64,000 nt of DNA from Pseudotabrizicola algicola (GCF_010915705.1 NZ_JAAIKE010000003.1:630771-694770), one strand, 5' to 3'. Numbered from the stretch's first letter, positions 30,403-38,841 are shown. The notes: generated from the letters alone by a model not told the origin. Numbers and translations are program-made.

Positions 30403-31281
30403 TCAGGCTTCGGATTTCAGCCGGTCACGCAGCACGGAAATCTCGACATCCAGATCGCTGCGGTTGTCATTCAGCAGGCTGCGCGAGCGGTCGGCGAAGG
30501 TGGTTTCCAGATCATCGAGCAGCGCAAGATAATCGGTGCGCGCCTGTGCATCGCGGCTGCGCGCGTAGACATCGGCGAACTTCACCGTCGCGTCGCGCGC
30601 GCCCATCAGATAGACCGACAGATACTTGCGGGCGGCGGTCAGATCGCGCGGGTCATCCTCGACCGTGCGGAACAGGCGGCGGGCGGCGGCGGTGAAACGG
30701 TCCACCCGGCCTTCCAGCTGGCGGTCTCCGGCGCGCAGGATGGCATCCCGCATGGCCGAGAGGTGCTTTTCAGCCTCGTCCACCGCGCGGGCGACACGAT
30801 CTGTCTGAAAGGTATCAACACCTTCCGCGCCCTTGTCGCGCATGGGGTCGGCCCCGAAAGTGTTGAAATGCAGCGCCGCGCCCGCGATGCCGAAAAGCAG
30901 CGGATACAGGAGGCCCTCATGGTTCATCAGGCCGCCTGCCACCAGTCCGGCCCCCGTGAGGACCGCGCCGAAGATCTTGCGCGGAAAGGCCGGACGGCGC
31001 GCGACTTTCCGCTCATCATAGGCGGCATGGGCCTTGATCCCTTCGCGCGTCAGGAAAGCCGCGGCCAGAAGGAGACCGGTTGCGGCAAGGCCGAACATGA
31101 GCGCGCGCGGGTCGCCGGTGAAAGCCGCAGGCAGGAAAAGCAGGGCGGCGATGCCCAGAAAACGGGCGCGGCCCGCCCCTTTCAGCGGCTGCTTGCCGTC
31201 GAAGGGATGCGCCGGGGGCAGCGGGCTGCCCTGGCCAGGATTGGCCCCGGGGCTGAATTTTCCGCCAAATCGCTGCGCCAT
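30403..31281 (-). CDS. XpaC-family protein (5-bromo-4-chloroindolyl phosphate hydrolysis family)
   Basis: A 292-residue protein. Two pairs of N-terminal membrane segments lie near 41-75 and 101-130 (FLGIAALLFLPAAF, LMFGLAATGLLLAAAFL, IFGAVLTGAGLVAGGLM, LLYPLLFGIAGAAL). A cytosolic helical domain follows (ARAVDEAEKHLSAMRDAILRAG, LTAARKYLSVYLMGARDA). This is the XpaC family, commonly paired with TelA. The start overlaps the 27-residue upstream peptide's stop by one base. Confidence 0.88.
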   Translation of the reverse strand: MAQRFGGKFSPGANPGQGSPLPPAHPFDGKQPLKGAGRARFLGIAALLFLPAAFTGDPRALMFGLAATGLLLAAAFLTREGIKAHAAYDERKVARRPAFPRKIFGAVLTGAGLVAGGLMNHEGLLYPLLFGIAGAALHFNTFGADPMRDKGAEGVDTFQTDRVARAVDEAEKHLSAMRDAILRAGDRQLEGRVDRFTAAARRLFRTVEDDPRDLTAARKYLSVYLMGARDATVKFADVYARSRDAQARTDYLALLDDLETTFADRSRSLLNDNRSDLDVEISVLRDRLKSEA

Positions 31282-31364
31282 CAGAGTCCCCCACCGAAGG
31301 CCACATAGGCAACAAGGCCGATGAGCAGGACAAAGGACAGGGTTTTCAACCCGTTTCCGGACAT
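31281..31364 (-). CDS. 27-residue single-pass membrane peptide
   Basis: A short frame from the ATG at 31364: MSGNGLKTLSFVLLIGLVAY followed by VAFGGGL. It would form one membrane helix over most of its length with almost no soluble part. Support comes from a GAGG ribosome site five to six bases upstream and a stop that overlaps the XpaC start as TGATG, which predicts coupling. No homologue was recalled. It is too short for most gene callers, so it may be missed in related genomes. The coding status is an inference from context. Confidence 0.62.
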   Translation of the reverse strand: MSGNGLKTLSFVLLIGLVAYVAFGGGL

Positions 31365-31499
31365 ATCAGCCTCATTCTGGCGGCGGCGCGGCGACGGGCG
31401 GGCCTATCTCTTTAGTATAGGCGATGCAGCAAAGCCTTGCCAGAGGTGACACGGGGGAAGTCGTGCAATGCGCATGGCTTTGCGCGCGGGGATGCCGGC

Positions 31500-32777
31500 T
31501 CACTTGCGCCGTGGGGGCGTCTTGGGTCCGTCGGCGCGGGGGGCGTTGCGGGTGCTGGGCTTGGCCGCGGAGGGTTTCCGGCTGCGCGGTTTGGCGGGCG
31601 GCGCAGGGGCATCCTCGCGGGTTGTGGCGGGGCTGCGGCCCGCTGGCGCGCCGGGTTTGGCCGAGGTCTTGGTGCCGGGTCTGCTGCCGGGCCGTGTCGT
31701 GGCGGCAGCCCAGCTGTCGGCCAGTTGACCCAGAGCCTTGCGCCCGCGCGCGCTGCCCACCGCGCCGGGGGCTTTTGCGGCGGGGGCCTTTGCGGCTGCC
31801 GCACGGGCGGGTTTGGCGGGGGACGCGCCTTCGCGCGGGGCGCGCACAGGCTTGTCGCCTGTCGGGGTGCGGGTCGCAGGCGCGCGGGACGAAGGCGCCC
31901 GCGTGGGGCGGTCCTCTTCGCCTGCGGTGCGGCCGGTGGTGCGCACGCGGGGTTTGGGCTTGGCGTTCGCGCCGGACACCTCTTCGATCTGGCCCGAGAT
32001 CAGCGCGCCAAGCTGGTCGCGCAGGATGCGGGGCTTGATCTCTTCGACCTCGCCCGGCTCCATCTCGTTGAGGCGGAAGGGGCCGTAGCTGATGCGGATG
32101 AGGCGGTTCACCGTCATGCCGATGGCCAGCATTGCGCGGCGGATCTCGCGGTTCTTGCCTTCGCGCAGCCCGATGGTCAGCCAGGCGTTTGCGCCCTGGT
32201 GGCGGTCGATCTTGACCTCCATCGGCTGAAAGCGCTCGCCGTCGATGGTGATGCCCTTGCGCAGGGGTTCGATCTCGGGCTCGGTCGGGTTGCCCTTGAC
32301 CCGCACCCTGTATTTGCGCAGCCAGCCGGTCGAGGGGAGTTCGAGCTGCCGTTTCAGCGCGCCGTCATTGGTGAGCAGCAGGAGACCTTCGGAATTGAGG
32401 TCGAGCCGCCCGACCGACATCACGCGGGGCATGTCCTCGGGCAGGTGGTCGAAGACGGTGTCGCGGCCTTTCTCGTCCGAGGCCGAGGTGACCAGACCTT
32501 CGGGCTTGTAGTAGAGCCAGAGGCGCGGCGGTTCGGGGGCGCCGACGGGCTGGCCCGACACGGTGATCTTGTCGGCGGCGGTGACGTTGAGGGCGGCGGA
32601 GGTGATGACCTTGCCGTTGACGGTGACCTCGCCCGCCTCGATCAGCCGCTCGGCCTCGCGGCGCGAGGAGATGCCGGCGCGGGAGAGCACCTTGGCGATG
32701 CGCTCACCCGATGCGGCCGGTTTCTGGCTTGGCTTTGCCGCGGTCGTGCGGGGTTGCGGCTTTTCATTGGCGGCCAT
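31500..32777 (-). CDS. rRNA large-subunit pseudouridine synthase, RsuA/RluB/RluE/RluF type, with long basic tail
   Basis: Isomerises uridine to pseudouridine in rRNA, probably in the large subunit. The S4 RNA-binding domain (about 29-75, ERIAKVLSRAGISSRREAERL) and catalytic domain contain GRLDLNSEGLLLLTNDG with the catalytic Asp, and REGKNREIRRAM. The enzyme core ends near residue 270; the last 150 residues are an Ala/Pro/Lys/Arg-rich tail, much longer than in E. coli RluB. The ATG at 32777 is preceded by AAGGA; a second ATG nine bases upstream is too close to it. Confidence 0.92.
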   Translation of the reverse strand: MAANEKPQPRTTAAKPSQKPAASGERIAKVLSRAGISSRREAERLIEAGEVTVNGKVITSAALNVTAADKITVSGQPVGAPEPPRLWLYYKPEGLVTSASDEKGRDTVFDHLPEDMPRVMSVGRLDLNSEGLLLLTNDGALKRQLELPSTGWLRKYRVRVKGNPTEPEIEPLRKGITIDGERFQPMEVKIDRHQGANAWLTIGLREGKNREIRRAMLAIGMTVNRLIRISYGPFRLNEMEPGEVEEIKPRILRDQLGALISGQIEEVSGANAKPKPRVRTTGRTAGEEDRPTRAPSSRAPATRTPTGDKPVRAPREGASPAKPARAAAAKAPAAKAPGAVGSARGRKALGQLADSWAAATTRPGSRPGTKTSAKPGAPAGRSPATTREDAPAPPAKPRSRKPSAAKPSTRNAPRADGPKTPPRRK

Positions 32778-32806
32778 GACTGTCATCCTTGGCGCGGGGT
32801 GGCCAG

Positions 32807-32860
32807 CCCCGGGGGCTGTCTGCCCCCGGACCCCCGAGGATATTTGGGAACAGATGAAAG
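32807..32860 (+). repeat. intergenic hairpin repeat, copy C, overlapping a start codon
   Basis: CCGGGGGC-TGTCT-GCCCCCGG hairpin, then ACCCCCGAGGATATTTGGG and AACAGATGAA. This is a well preserved copy of the repeat family. Its terminal ATG at 32854 is the first in-frame start of tadA. Confidence 0.8.
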
Positions 32861-33318
32861 AGCAACGCGGGTTCGTGTCGTTTATGGAGATCGCGCTGGA
32901 GGAGGCGCGGGCGGCGGGTGCGCGGGGGGAGGTGCCGGTGGGGGCGGTGGTGGTGGCCCCCGGCGGCAGGATCGTGGCGCGGGCGGGGAACCGGACGCGG
33001 GAGCTGAGCGATCCGACGGCCCATGCCGAGGTGCTGGCGATCCGCGAGGCCTGCCGTCTGGCGGGGTCGGAGCGGCTGGGGGGGCATGATCTTTACGTGA
33101 CGCTGGAGCCCTGCCCGATGTGTGCCGCGGCCATCGCGGCGGCGCGGGTGGGGCGGCTTTACTACGGGGCGGCCGACCCCAAGAGCGGCGGGGTCGCGGT
33201 GGGGGCGCGGGTCTTTGCGCACCCCCAGTGCCACCACGTTCCCGAGGTGTATGACGGGATCGGGGCAGGGGAGGCGGAGGCGCTGTTGAAGGCGTTCTTT
33301 GCGGCGCGGCGGGGGTGA
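32854..33318 (+). CDS. tadA: tRNA adenosine(34) deaminase
   Basis: Deaminates adenosine to inosine at the wobble position of tRNA-Arg(ACG). It has 154 residues from this start. The cytidine-deaminase zinc site is complete: HAEV (His and catalytic Glu) and TLEPCPMCAAAI (both Cys). RVGRLYYGAADPKSGG is the family signature. The start is uncertain: the ATG at 32854 belongs to repeat copy C; in-frame GTG at 32875 and ATG at 32884 are alternatives that would give 147 or 144 residues. No strong ribosome site separates them. Confidence 0.94.
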   Translation: MKEQRGFVSFMEIALEEARAAGARGEVPVGAVVVAPGGRIVARAGNRTRELSDPTAHAEVLAIREACRLAGSERLGGHDLYVTLEPCPMCAAAIAAARVGRLYYGAADPKSGGVAVGARVFAHPQCHHVPEVYDGIGAGEAEALLKAFFAARRG

Positions 33319-33708
33319 GGTCCGCTGTGTTACAGGATGCAAAACCGTTTGTAATCAGGGATTTGGACCGGGGGCATTAAGGTTTCTTCAACCTTTTGGT
33401 CTGCCGAGCGCTGTTTTCGGGGGCTCTTGCCGCCGCTCTGCGTCACCCCGGCCCCCGCGCGGTATCGCGGGCGCCGGGGGGCAATAGCGTGACGGCCAAG
33501 GACGATTGTGACGCGCGGGGAAAGGCACATGCCACCGGCATTTGCCGGTGCCTTCTGCGCCGTGACGCCGGGCGGTGCAGGCAGATGAGGCCCGCCTTTG
33601 CCCAGCGGCCTGTGAGCGCGCGCGGGCCGCATGGCCCGCGCAAGGTGTGCCCGCCTTCCGCTGCCCCGTCCGCCGGTTTTCAGGGGTGCCGGAGGGGCGG
33701 GGCGGAGG
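33319..33708. other. 390-bp intergenic region with two strong hairpins
   Basis: Lies between tadA and the leftward MBL-fold gene (both 3' ends face it). It contains CACCGGCA-TT-TGCCGGTG (33533-33550), itself nested in AAGGCAC...GTGCCTT, and GCGCGGGCC-GCAT-GGCCCGCGC (33620-33641). TTAAGGTTTCTTCAA near 33379 resembles a CtrA box with one mismatch. I see no convincing gene; either hairpin may end the two flanking transcripts, or the region may hold a structured RNA. Confidence 0.55.
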
Positions 33709-34407
33709 TCAGAGGCGGATCGGCTCCATCACCTGCGGCTCGATCATCGTCACGCCGGGGGGCAGGCCGGCCTTGAGTTCGGAGGCATCCTGCGCCAGTG
33801 CGCCGAAGGTCTTGTAGTGGCAGGGGATCACCGTCTTGAAGTTGAAATAGCGCCGCGCGGCATAGGCGGCGCGGGCCATGTCCATCGTGTAATGCCCGCC
33901 GCAGGACAGGATGCCGATGTTGGGTTTGTGGTAATCGGCCATCCATTCCATGTCGGCCATGATGTCGGTATCGCCCGAGACATAGATCACCTGATCTTCG
34001 CCCGCGATCATGAAACCCGCCTCGGACCCTGCGACGATGGCATCGCCCCCTGCAAAGTCGACGCTGGAGGAATGGGTGGCGTTGACCATCGTCACTTTGG
34101 CGCCGCCCGCGTCGATGGTGCCGCCCTTGCCGAAGCCGATGACCTTTTCCACGCCCTGCCGTTCGAGATAGCCGGCCAGTTCATGGATCGCGGCGAGCGT
34201 CGCGCCGGTTTCCTTGGCAATCGCCACCACGCTCGAGGCATGGTCACCATGCGCATGGGTCAGAAAGATATGGGTGACGCCTGCAAGCGCCTCTGCCCGC
34301 CGGTCGGCGGGAAACATCGGGTTGCCGTCAAGCCAAGGGTCGATGAGCAGGACTGCGTTTTCGATTTCGATGCGAAAGCCGGAATGGCCGAGCCATGTGA
34401 TCTGCAT
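33709..34407 (-). CDS. metal-dependent hydrolase, MBL fold (UPF0173 type)
   Basis: A 232-residue metallo-beta-lactamase-fold hydrolase. MQITWLGHSGFRIE at the start, FLTHAHGDHASS is the metal-binding HxHxDH motif, VSGDTDIMADME supplies the metal-bridging Asp, and a later PCHYKTF gives the distal His. The physiological substrate of this UPF0173-type family is not established. The ATG at 34407 follows AAGGA at a somewhat long distance. Confidence 0.9.
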   Translation of the reverse strand: MQITWLGHSGFRIEIENAVLLIDPWLDGNPMFPADRRAEALAGVTHIFLTHAHGDHASSVVAIAKETGATLAAIHELAGYLERQGVEKVIGFGKGGTIDAGGAKVTMVNATHSSSVDFAGGDAIVAGSEAGFMIAGEDQVIYVSGDTDIMADMEWMADYHKPNIGILSCGGHYTMDMARAAYAARRYFNFKTVIPCHYKTFGALAQDASELKAGLPPGVTMIEPQVMEPIRL

Positions 34408-34584
34408 GTGAGGGGTCCTTGACGCTGTGAGGCCGCAGGGCTGCAAGGCCGCGCGGCAGGTGCTGCGGGGGAATTGAGCGCGCGCAGCGGATTTGGCAAG
34501 GCTTGCGGCGGTTGCGCGGGCTTGCAGGCTTTTGGCGGGGGGGCTAAACGGGGCGGATCATCGCAGGAAAAAGGGGGCTTTCCC

Positions 34585-34872
34585 ATGTCCATCGACATCG
34601 ACACCGCCCGCAAGGTGGCGAAACTGTCCCGAATCCGGGTGGAGGATGCCGACTTGCCGGCGCTGGCCGAGAAGCTGTCATCGATCCTCGGGTTCATGGA
34701 GCAGCTGAAGGATGTGGATGTGGAGGGCGTCGAGCCGATGACCAGCGTCACGCCCATGCGGCTGAAGCGGCGGGCAGATGTGGTGACGGACGGCAACCAG
34801 CAGGCCGCCGTGCTGAAGAACGCGCCCGATGCGCGTGAGGGATTCTTTGCGGTGCCGAAGGTGGTGGAATGA
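34585..34872 (+). CDS. gatC: Asp-tRNA(Asn)/Glu-tRNA(Gln) amidotransferase subunit C
   Basis: A 95-residue helical clamp that stabilises GatA-GatB. Features: [19 protein letters not shown], then [20 protein letters not shown], then [14 protein letters not shown] at the end. The ATG follows a purine-rich GGAAAAAGGGGG. Its stop overlaps the gatA start as ATGA. gatB is not adjacent in this window. Confidence 0.95.
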   Translation: MSIDIDTARKVAKLSRIRVEDADLPALAEKLSSILGFMEQLKDVDVEGVEPMTSVTPMRLKRRADVVTDGNQQAAVLKNAPDAREGFFAVPKVVE

Positions 34873-36374
34873 GCGCGGACATGACCAAGATGGCTTCGGG
34901 GGCGAATGGCTGGACGATTGCGGCGGCGCGCGACAGCCTGCGCAAGGGCGAGGTTTCGGCGGTTGACCTGACGATGGCCTGCCTGACCGCGATGGATGCG
35001 GGCGACGGGCTGAATGCCTTTGTGCACAAGACGCCGGAACTGGCGCTGGAGCAGGCGCGCGCGGCGGATGCGCGGATTGCGGCGGGCGATGCGCCTGCCA
35101 TGTGCGGGATTCCGGTGGGGGTGAAAGACCTGTTCGCCGTCAAGGGCGTGCCGACGCAGGCCGGATCGAACATCCTGCGCGGGTTCAGGCCCGAATATGA
35201 ATCGACGGTGACCACCAAGCTGTGGGAGGCGGGGGCGGTCTGCCTTGGCAAGCTGAACATGGATGAATTCGCGATGGGATCGTCGAACGAATCATCCTGC
35301 TATGGCCCTGCGGTGAACCCGTGGAAGGTGGACGAGCGCAAGCTGACACCGGGCGGGTCTTCGGGCGGCTCGGCGGCGGCGGTGGCGGCCGATCTGTGCC
35401 TTGCGGCGCTGGGCACCGATACCGGCGGGTCGATCCGCCAGCCTGCGGCGTTTTGCGGGATCACCGGCATCAAGCCGACCTATGGCCGCGTGAGCCGCTG
35501 GGGCGTGGTGGCCTATGCCTCGAGCCTCGATCAGGCGGGGCCGATGGCGAAATCGGTGCGCGATGCGGCGATCATGCTGGGCGCGATCGCGGGGCATGAT
35601 GCGAAGGATTCCACATCGGCCGAACTGGCCGTGCCGGATTTCGAGGCGGCGCTGACCGGCGATATCCGCGGCAAGCGGATCGGGATTCCGCGCGAATACC
35701 GGCTGGAGGGGATGCCCGCCGAGATTGCGGCGCTGTGGGACCGCGGCATGGACATGCTGCGCGACGCGGGCGCCGAGATCGTGGACATCAGCCTGCCGCA
35801 TGCGAAATATGCGCTGCCGACCTATTACATCATCGCGCCGGCCGAGGCGTCTTCCAACCTCGCCCGTTATGACGGGGTGCGCTATGGCCATCGCGCCAAG
35901 CTGGCGCAGGGCGATGGCATTACCGAGATGTATGAAAAGACCCGCGCCGAAGGCTTTGGCCCCGAGGTGCAGCGGCGGATCATGGCGGGGACCTATGTGC
36001 TGTCGGCGGGGTTCTATGACGCCTATTACAACCGCGCGCGCAAGGTGCGGGCGCTGATCAAGCGCGACTTCGAGCAGGCCTTCGCGGCGGGGATCGATGC
36101 GATTCTGGCGCCCACCACGCCGTCCTCGGCCTTTGGCCTTGGCGAGCAGGGCGGCGCGGACCCGGTGGAGATGTATCTGAACGACGTGTTCACCGTGACG
36201 CTGAACCTTGCGGGCCTGCCCGGGGTGGCGGTGCCGGTGGGGCTCGATTCCAAGGGCTTGCCTCTGGGCTTGCAGCTGATCGGGCGGCCGTGGGAAGAGG
36301 CCGCCTTGCTCAATCACGCCTATGTGCTGGAGCGGGCGGCGGGTTTTGTGGCCAAACCTGCGAAATGGTGGTAG
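34869..36374 (+). CDS. gatA: Asp-tRNA(Asn)/Glu-tRNA(Gln) amidotransferase subunit A
   Basis: The glutaminase-type amidase subunit that supplies ammonia to amidate mischarged tRNA. It has 501 residues. The amidase signature is complete: [15 protein letters not shown] (catalytic Lys), [15 protein letters not shown] with the cis-Ser, and [14 protein letters not shown] with the nucleophile Ser. It ends with the typical [19 protein letters not shown]. Coupled to gatC by a 4-base overlap. Confidence 0.97.
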   Translation: MSADMTKMASGANGWTIAAARDSLRKGEVSAVDLTMACLTAMDAGDGLNAFVHKTPELALEQARAADARIAAGDAPAMCGIPVGVKDLFAVKGVPTQAGSNILRGFRPEYESTVTTKLWEAGAVCLGKLNMDEFAMGSSNESSCYGPAVNPWKVDERKLTPGGSSGGSAAAVAADLCLAALGTDTGGSIRQPAAFCGITGIKPTYGRVSRWGVVAYASSLDQAGPMAKSVRDAAIMLGAIAGHDAKDSTSAELAVPDFEAALTGDIRGKRIGIPREYRLEGMPAEIAALWDRGMDMLRDAGAEIVDISLPHAKYALPTYYIIAPAEASSNLARYDGVRYGHRAKLAQGDGITEMYEKTRAEGFGPEVQRRIMAGTYVLSAGFYDAYYNRARKVRALIKRDFEQAFAAGIDAILAPTTPSSAFGLGEQGGADPVEMYLNDVFTVTLNLAGLPGVAVPVGLDSKGLPLGLQLIGRPWEEAALLNHAYVLERAAGFVAKPAKWW

Positions 36375-36411
36375 TTCCTGCCGCTGAATTCTTGAATGGG
36401 TCTGTCAGATC

Positions 36412-37161
36412 ATGCGCGTTTCCCTGCTGTTGCTTTTGCCCCTGACCCTTGTGGCCTGCGCCCCTGCCGTGCCGGACAGCGGGGCAGGGATCGGGTTTCA
36501 GGACTACAATTCCTACATGCGCGAGCGGGATGCCGCGACGGGGCGCCCGCAACCGATTGTGACGCCGGGGTTCTCGCCCGACCAGATCGGCGCGGCGATT
36601 GACCGGGCCGACGGGCGGGGCGGGATCGCGCCGGTGGGCGGGCCTGCTGCGACGGGCGCTGTGATCGGGGCTGCGCCCGGCACGATTATCGGGGCCGACC
36701 GCCCGCGCGGCAATGCGCCCGCCGGCATCCGCGAGGAAACGGGGGAGGCGGCGCGGATCGCCAGCCTTGGCGGTGGCAGCGCGCGCATCTCGGACGAGAA
36801 TGACTTTGATGCCGTGGCCAGCCGCGAGACGATTGAAAGCGACCGCGCCCGCATCGACCGCAACCGCGCGCAATATCAGGTGATCCAGCCCGGCGCGCTG
36901 CCGGTGCGCCCCGGCGCGCTGGGGCCGAACATTGTCGATTACGCGCTGGCGACCAACCATCCGCGCGGCACGCAGATGTATCGCCGCTCCAGCTTTGGCA
37001 GCAACAACGCGGCGGCGAAATGCGCGGGCTATGCCTCGCCGGATCTGGCGCAGCAGGCGTTCCTCGAGCGGGGCGGGCCGGAGCGGGATCGGCTGGGGCT
37101 GGACCCGGATGGCGATGGCTATGCCTGCGCCTGGGACCCGAGCCCCTACCGGCTGCGGTGA
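36412..37161 (+). CDS. excalibur-domain lipoprotein
   Basis: A 249-residue protein with a lipoprotein signal (MRVSLLLLLPLTLVAC). The middle is Gly/Ala-rich and variable. The C-terminal excalibur domain (about 205-249) has KCAGYAS and the calcium motif DPDGDGYACAWDP. It is a periplasmic or outer-membrane anchored protein that probably binds calcium; its exact role is unknown. Its last four bases overlap the amidase start (GTGA). Confidence 0.88.
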   Translation: MRVSLLLLLPLTLVACAPAVPDSGAGIGFQDYNSYMRERDAATGRPQPIVTPGFSPDQIGAAIDRADGRGGIAPVGGPAATGAVIGAAPGTIIGADRPRGNAPAGIREETGEAARIASLGGGSARISDENDFDAVASRETIESDRARIDRNRAQYQVIQPGALPVRPGALGPNIVDYALATNHPRGTQMYRRSSFGSNNAAAKCAGYASPDLAQQAFLERGGPERDRLGLDPDGDGYACAWDPSPYRLR

Positions 37162-37850
37162 CGGGGGGCGGCCTGCCCTCGCCGAATTTCGGCGAACGGC
37201 GGGGTGGGGTGCTGCCGTCGCTGGTCGTGATCCATTATACGGCGATGGAAAGCTGCGCTGCCGCGCGCGCGCGGCTGTGTGATCCGCAGGCCGAGGTCTC
37301 TGCCCATTGGCTGATCTCGCGCCACGGCGAGGCGGAGGCGCTGGTGGACGAGGCCCACCGCGCCTGGCACGCCGGGGCGGGCGCATGGGCGGGGCTGGGC
37401 GATGTGAACAGCCACTCCATCGGCATCGAACTCGACAACCGCGGCGCCGAACCCTTTGCCGCGCCCCAGATGCGCGCGCTGGAAGGGCTGCTGGCGGACA
37501 TCATGGCGCGCTGGTCGATCCCGCCGCATCGGGTGATCGGCCACTCCGACATGGCCCCTGCGCGCAAATCCGACCCCGGCCCGCGCTTTGACTGGCAGGG
37601 GCTGGCACGGCAGGGGCTGTCGGTCTGGCCCGAGACCGCGCCCGACCTGAGCGGAGATGTGTCGGCCCCCGACTTTGTCGCCTCTGCCCGCCGCTTCGGC
37701 TATCCCGACCATCCGTCGGAGATTCTGCTGCGCGCCTTCCGCCTGCGCTTCCGCCCCGGTGCCAGCGGACCGCTGACGGCGGTGGAGACGGCGATGGCGG
37801 CCAACCTCGCGCTGCGCTTTGGCGTTGACGGCCCCTCCGCAGCGGCGTAA
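37158..37850 (+). CDS. N-acetylmuramoyl-L-alanine amidase (AmpD-like)
   Basis: A 230-residue Amidase_2 enzyme that cleaves the MurNAc-L-Ala bond of peptidoglycan or its fragments. Zinc ligands are in VVIHYTAM (His), and the second His and Asp are in VIGHSDMAPARKSDPGPRFDW. SIGIELDN is also family-typical. No signal peptide is visible, so it may be cytosolic and recycle muropeptides like AmpD. The GTG start overlaps the upstream excalibur gene, so the pair is an envelope-related operon. Confidence 0.92.
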   Translation: MTGGGLPSPNFGERRGGVLPSLVVIHYTAMESCAAARARLCDPQAEVSAHWLISRHGEAEALVDEAHRAWHAGAGAWAGLGDVNSHSIGIELDNRGAEPFAAPQMRALEGLLADIMARWSIPPHRVIGHSDMAPARKSDPGPRFDWQGLARQGLSVWPETAPDLSGDVSAPDFVASARRFGYPDHPSEILLRAFRLRFRPGASGPLTAVETAMAANLALRFGVDGPSAAA

Positions 37851-37862
37851 GCCCCCTCTCGC

Positions 37863-38302
37863 GCGGATGGCTGGATGACCGCGGGGGCGCAAGCCTTCGA
37901 GGAAAGTCCGGACTCCATGAAGCAAGGGTGCCGGGTAACCCCCGGCGGGGGCAACCCCAGGGAAAGCGCCACAGAGAACAGACTTCCCCGATGTGAGAGA
38001 AGGTTCGCCTTCGGCTCGGCGGGGAACAGGTGAAACGGTGGGGTAAAAGCCCACCGCGGGACTGGCAACAGGACCGGCACGGCAAGCCCCACCCGGAGCA
38101 ATGCCGAATAGGGGCCTCGTGTGGAAAGGTCTGCGCCCGCCGCAAGGCAAGAGCAGAGACCTCCACAGGGACGCTTCAGCCCAGAGGCCCGGGTTGGCAG
38201 CTTGACTGCATCTGGCAACAGATGTGGCAGAGGAATGGTCATCCAGAGGTGCCGGTCGCAAGACCGGGGCCTTGGACAGAATCCGGCTTACAGGCCGTCC
38301 GC
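37863..38302 (+). ncRNA. rnpB: RNase P RNA (class A)
   Basis: The catalytic RNA that removes 5' leaders of tRNA precursors. GAGGAAAGTCCGGACTCC (37899-37916) is the universal J3/4-P4 5' strand, and ACAGAATCCGGCTTAC near 38277 is the 3' strand. GCGGAUGGCU at the 5' end pairs with AGGCCGUCCGC at the 3' end to form P1, which sets the ends to within a few bases. It begins 12 bases after the amidase stop. Confidence 0.96.
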
Positions 38303-38322
38303 GCATTTTCGGAACCGATGTC

Positions 38323-38430
38323 AGGGGGCTTTGCCCCCTCGGCTTCGCCTCACCCCCAGGATATTTAAGAACAGATGAATGCGGCATCATCTGTTCTTAA
38401 ATATCCCCGCCGGAGGCTACGGCCGAGCCG
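38323..38430. repeat. inverted pair of intergenic repeats, copy D
   Basis: The left element has AGGGGGC-TTT-GCCCCCT, then CACCCCCAGGATATTTAAG and AACAGATGA. A second element follows in reverse. The two meet as a perfect 20-bp inverted repeat: 38359-38378 and 38387-38406, separated by eight bases. It lies just downstream of rnpB. Confidence 0.85.
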
Positions 38431-38513
38431 GTTGCGGCGCAGCCGCAGAGGCGAGAAAAAAAGCTTGCGCGCTTTGCGCGCTCAATTAGATCAGGTTGCG
38501 CGGCGTTTGGCTG

Positions 38514-38541
38514 TTGACTCTGACCGGGGCACGGGTAAAAG
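38514..38541 (+). promoter_or_regulatory. probable promoter of rpmG
   Basis: TTGACT (38514-38519), a 16-base spacer, then TAAAAG (38536-38541). It resembles a sigma-70 promoter whose spacer is near normal length, ending 57 bases before the rpmG start. It was judged by eye and could be chance in a GC-rich background. Confidence 0.45.
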
Positions 38542-38598
38542 GCGGGCTTCAAGGATTTCGCGGGGCAACGGTGTTGCCTCGATGCAGGAGAGACGACT

Positions 38599-38766
38599 AT
38601 GGCCAAACCGGCGACGATCAAGATCCGTCTGAACTCGACGGCTGGCACCGGGCACTTCTATGTGACCAAGAAGAATGCCCGGACCATGACCGAGAAGATG
38701 ACGGTCCGCAAATACGATCCCGTGAAGCGGGAGCATGTGGAATACAAGGAAGGCAAGATCAAGTAA
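38599..38766 (+). CDS. rpmG: 50S ribosomal protein L33
   Basis: A 55-residue ribosomal protein: [20 protein letters not shown], then [20 protein letters not shown] and the basic end. It lacks the zinc-binding cysteines found in some L33 versions, as expected for this family. AGGAGAG before the ATG at 38599 is a good ribosome site. It is followed by a clear terminator and stands as a single gene. Confidence 0.97.
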   Translation: MAKPATIKIRLNSTAGTGHFYVTKKNARTMTEKMTVRKYDPVKREHVEYKEGKIK

Positions 38767-38790
38767 GATCCTGCTTCCTTTCTGTCTGAA

Positions 38791-38813
38791 GGCCGCCCTT
38801 GGGCGGCCTTTTG
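38791..38813 (+). terminator. rho-independent terminator after rpmG
   Basis: GGCCGCCC-TT-GGGCGGCC followed by TTTT, 24 bases after the rpmG stop. This is a textbook stem with T-run. Confidence 0.88.
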
Positions 38814-38841
38814 CATTTGCGTTGCGCGGCCCTGTGCAGGG

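Noticed and set aside
31437..33089. 550-codon rightward open frame opposite the pseudouridine synthase.
   Set aside because: Antisense shadow; ends within tadA in another frame.
33396..33776. Rightward 126-codon frame in the tadA-MBL gap.
   Set aside because: Arg/Pro/Gly/Cys-rich composition, no ribosome site, and it runs antisense into the MBL gene.
38461..38490. GCGCGC-TTT-GCGCGC hairpin with an A-run before rpmG, read as a leftward terminator.
   Set aside because: No leftward gene ends near it; likely part of the repeat region or chance.
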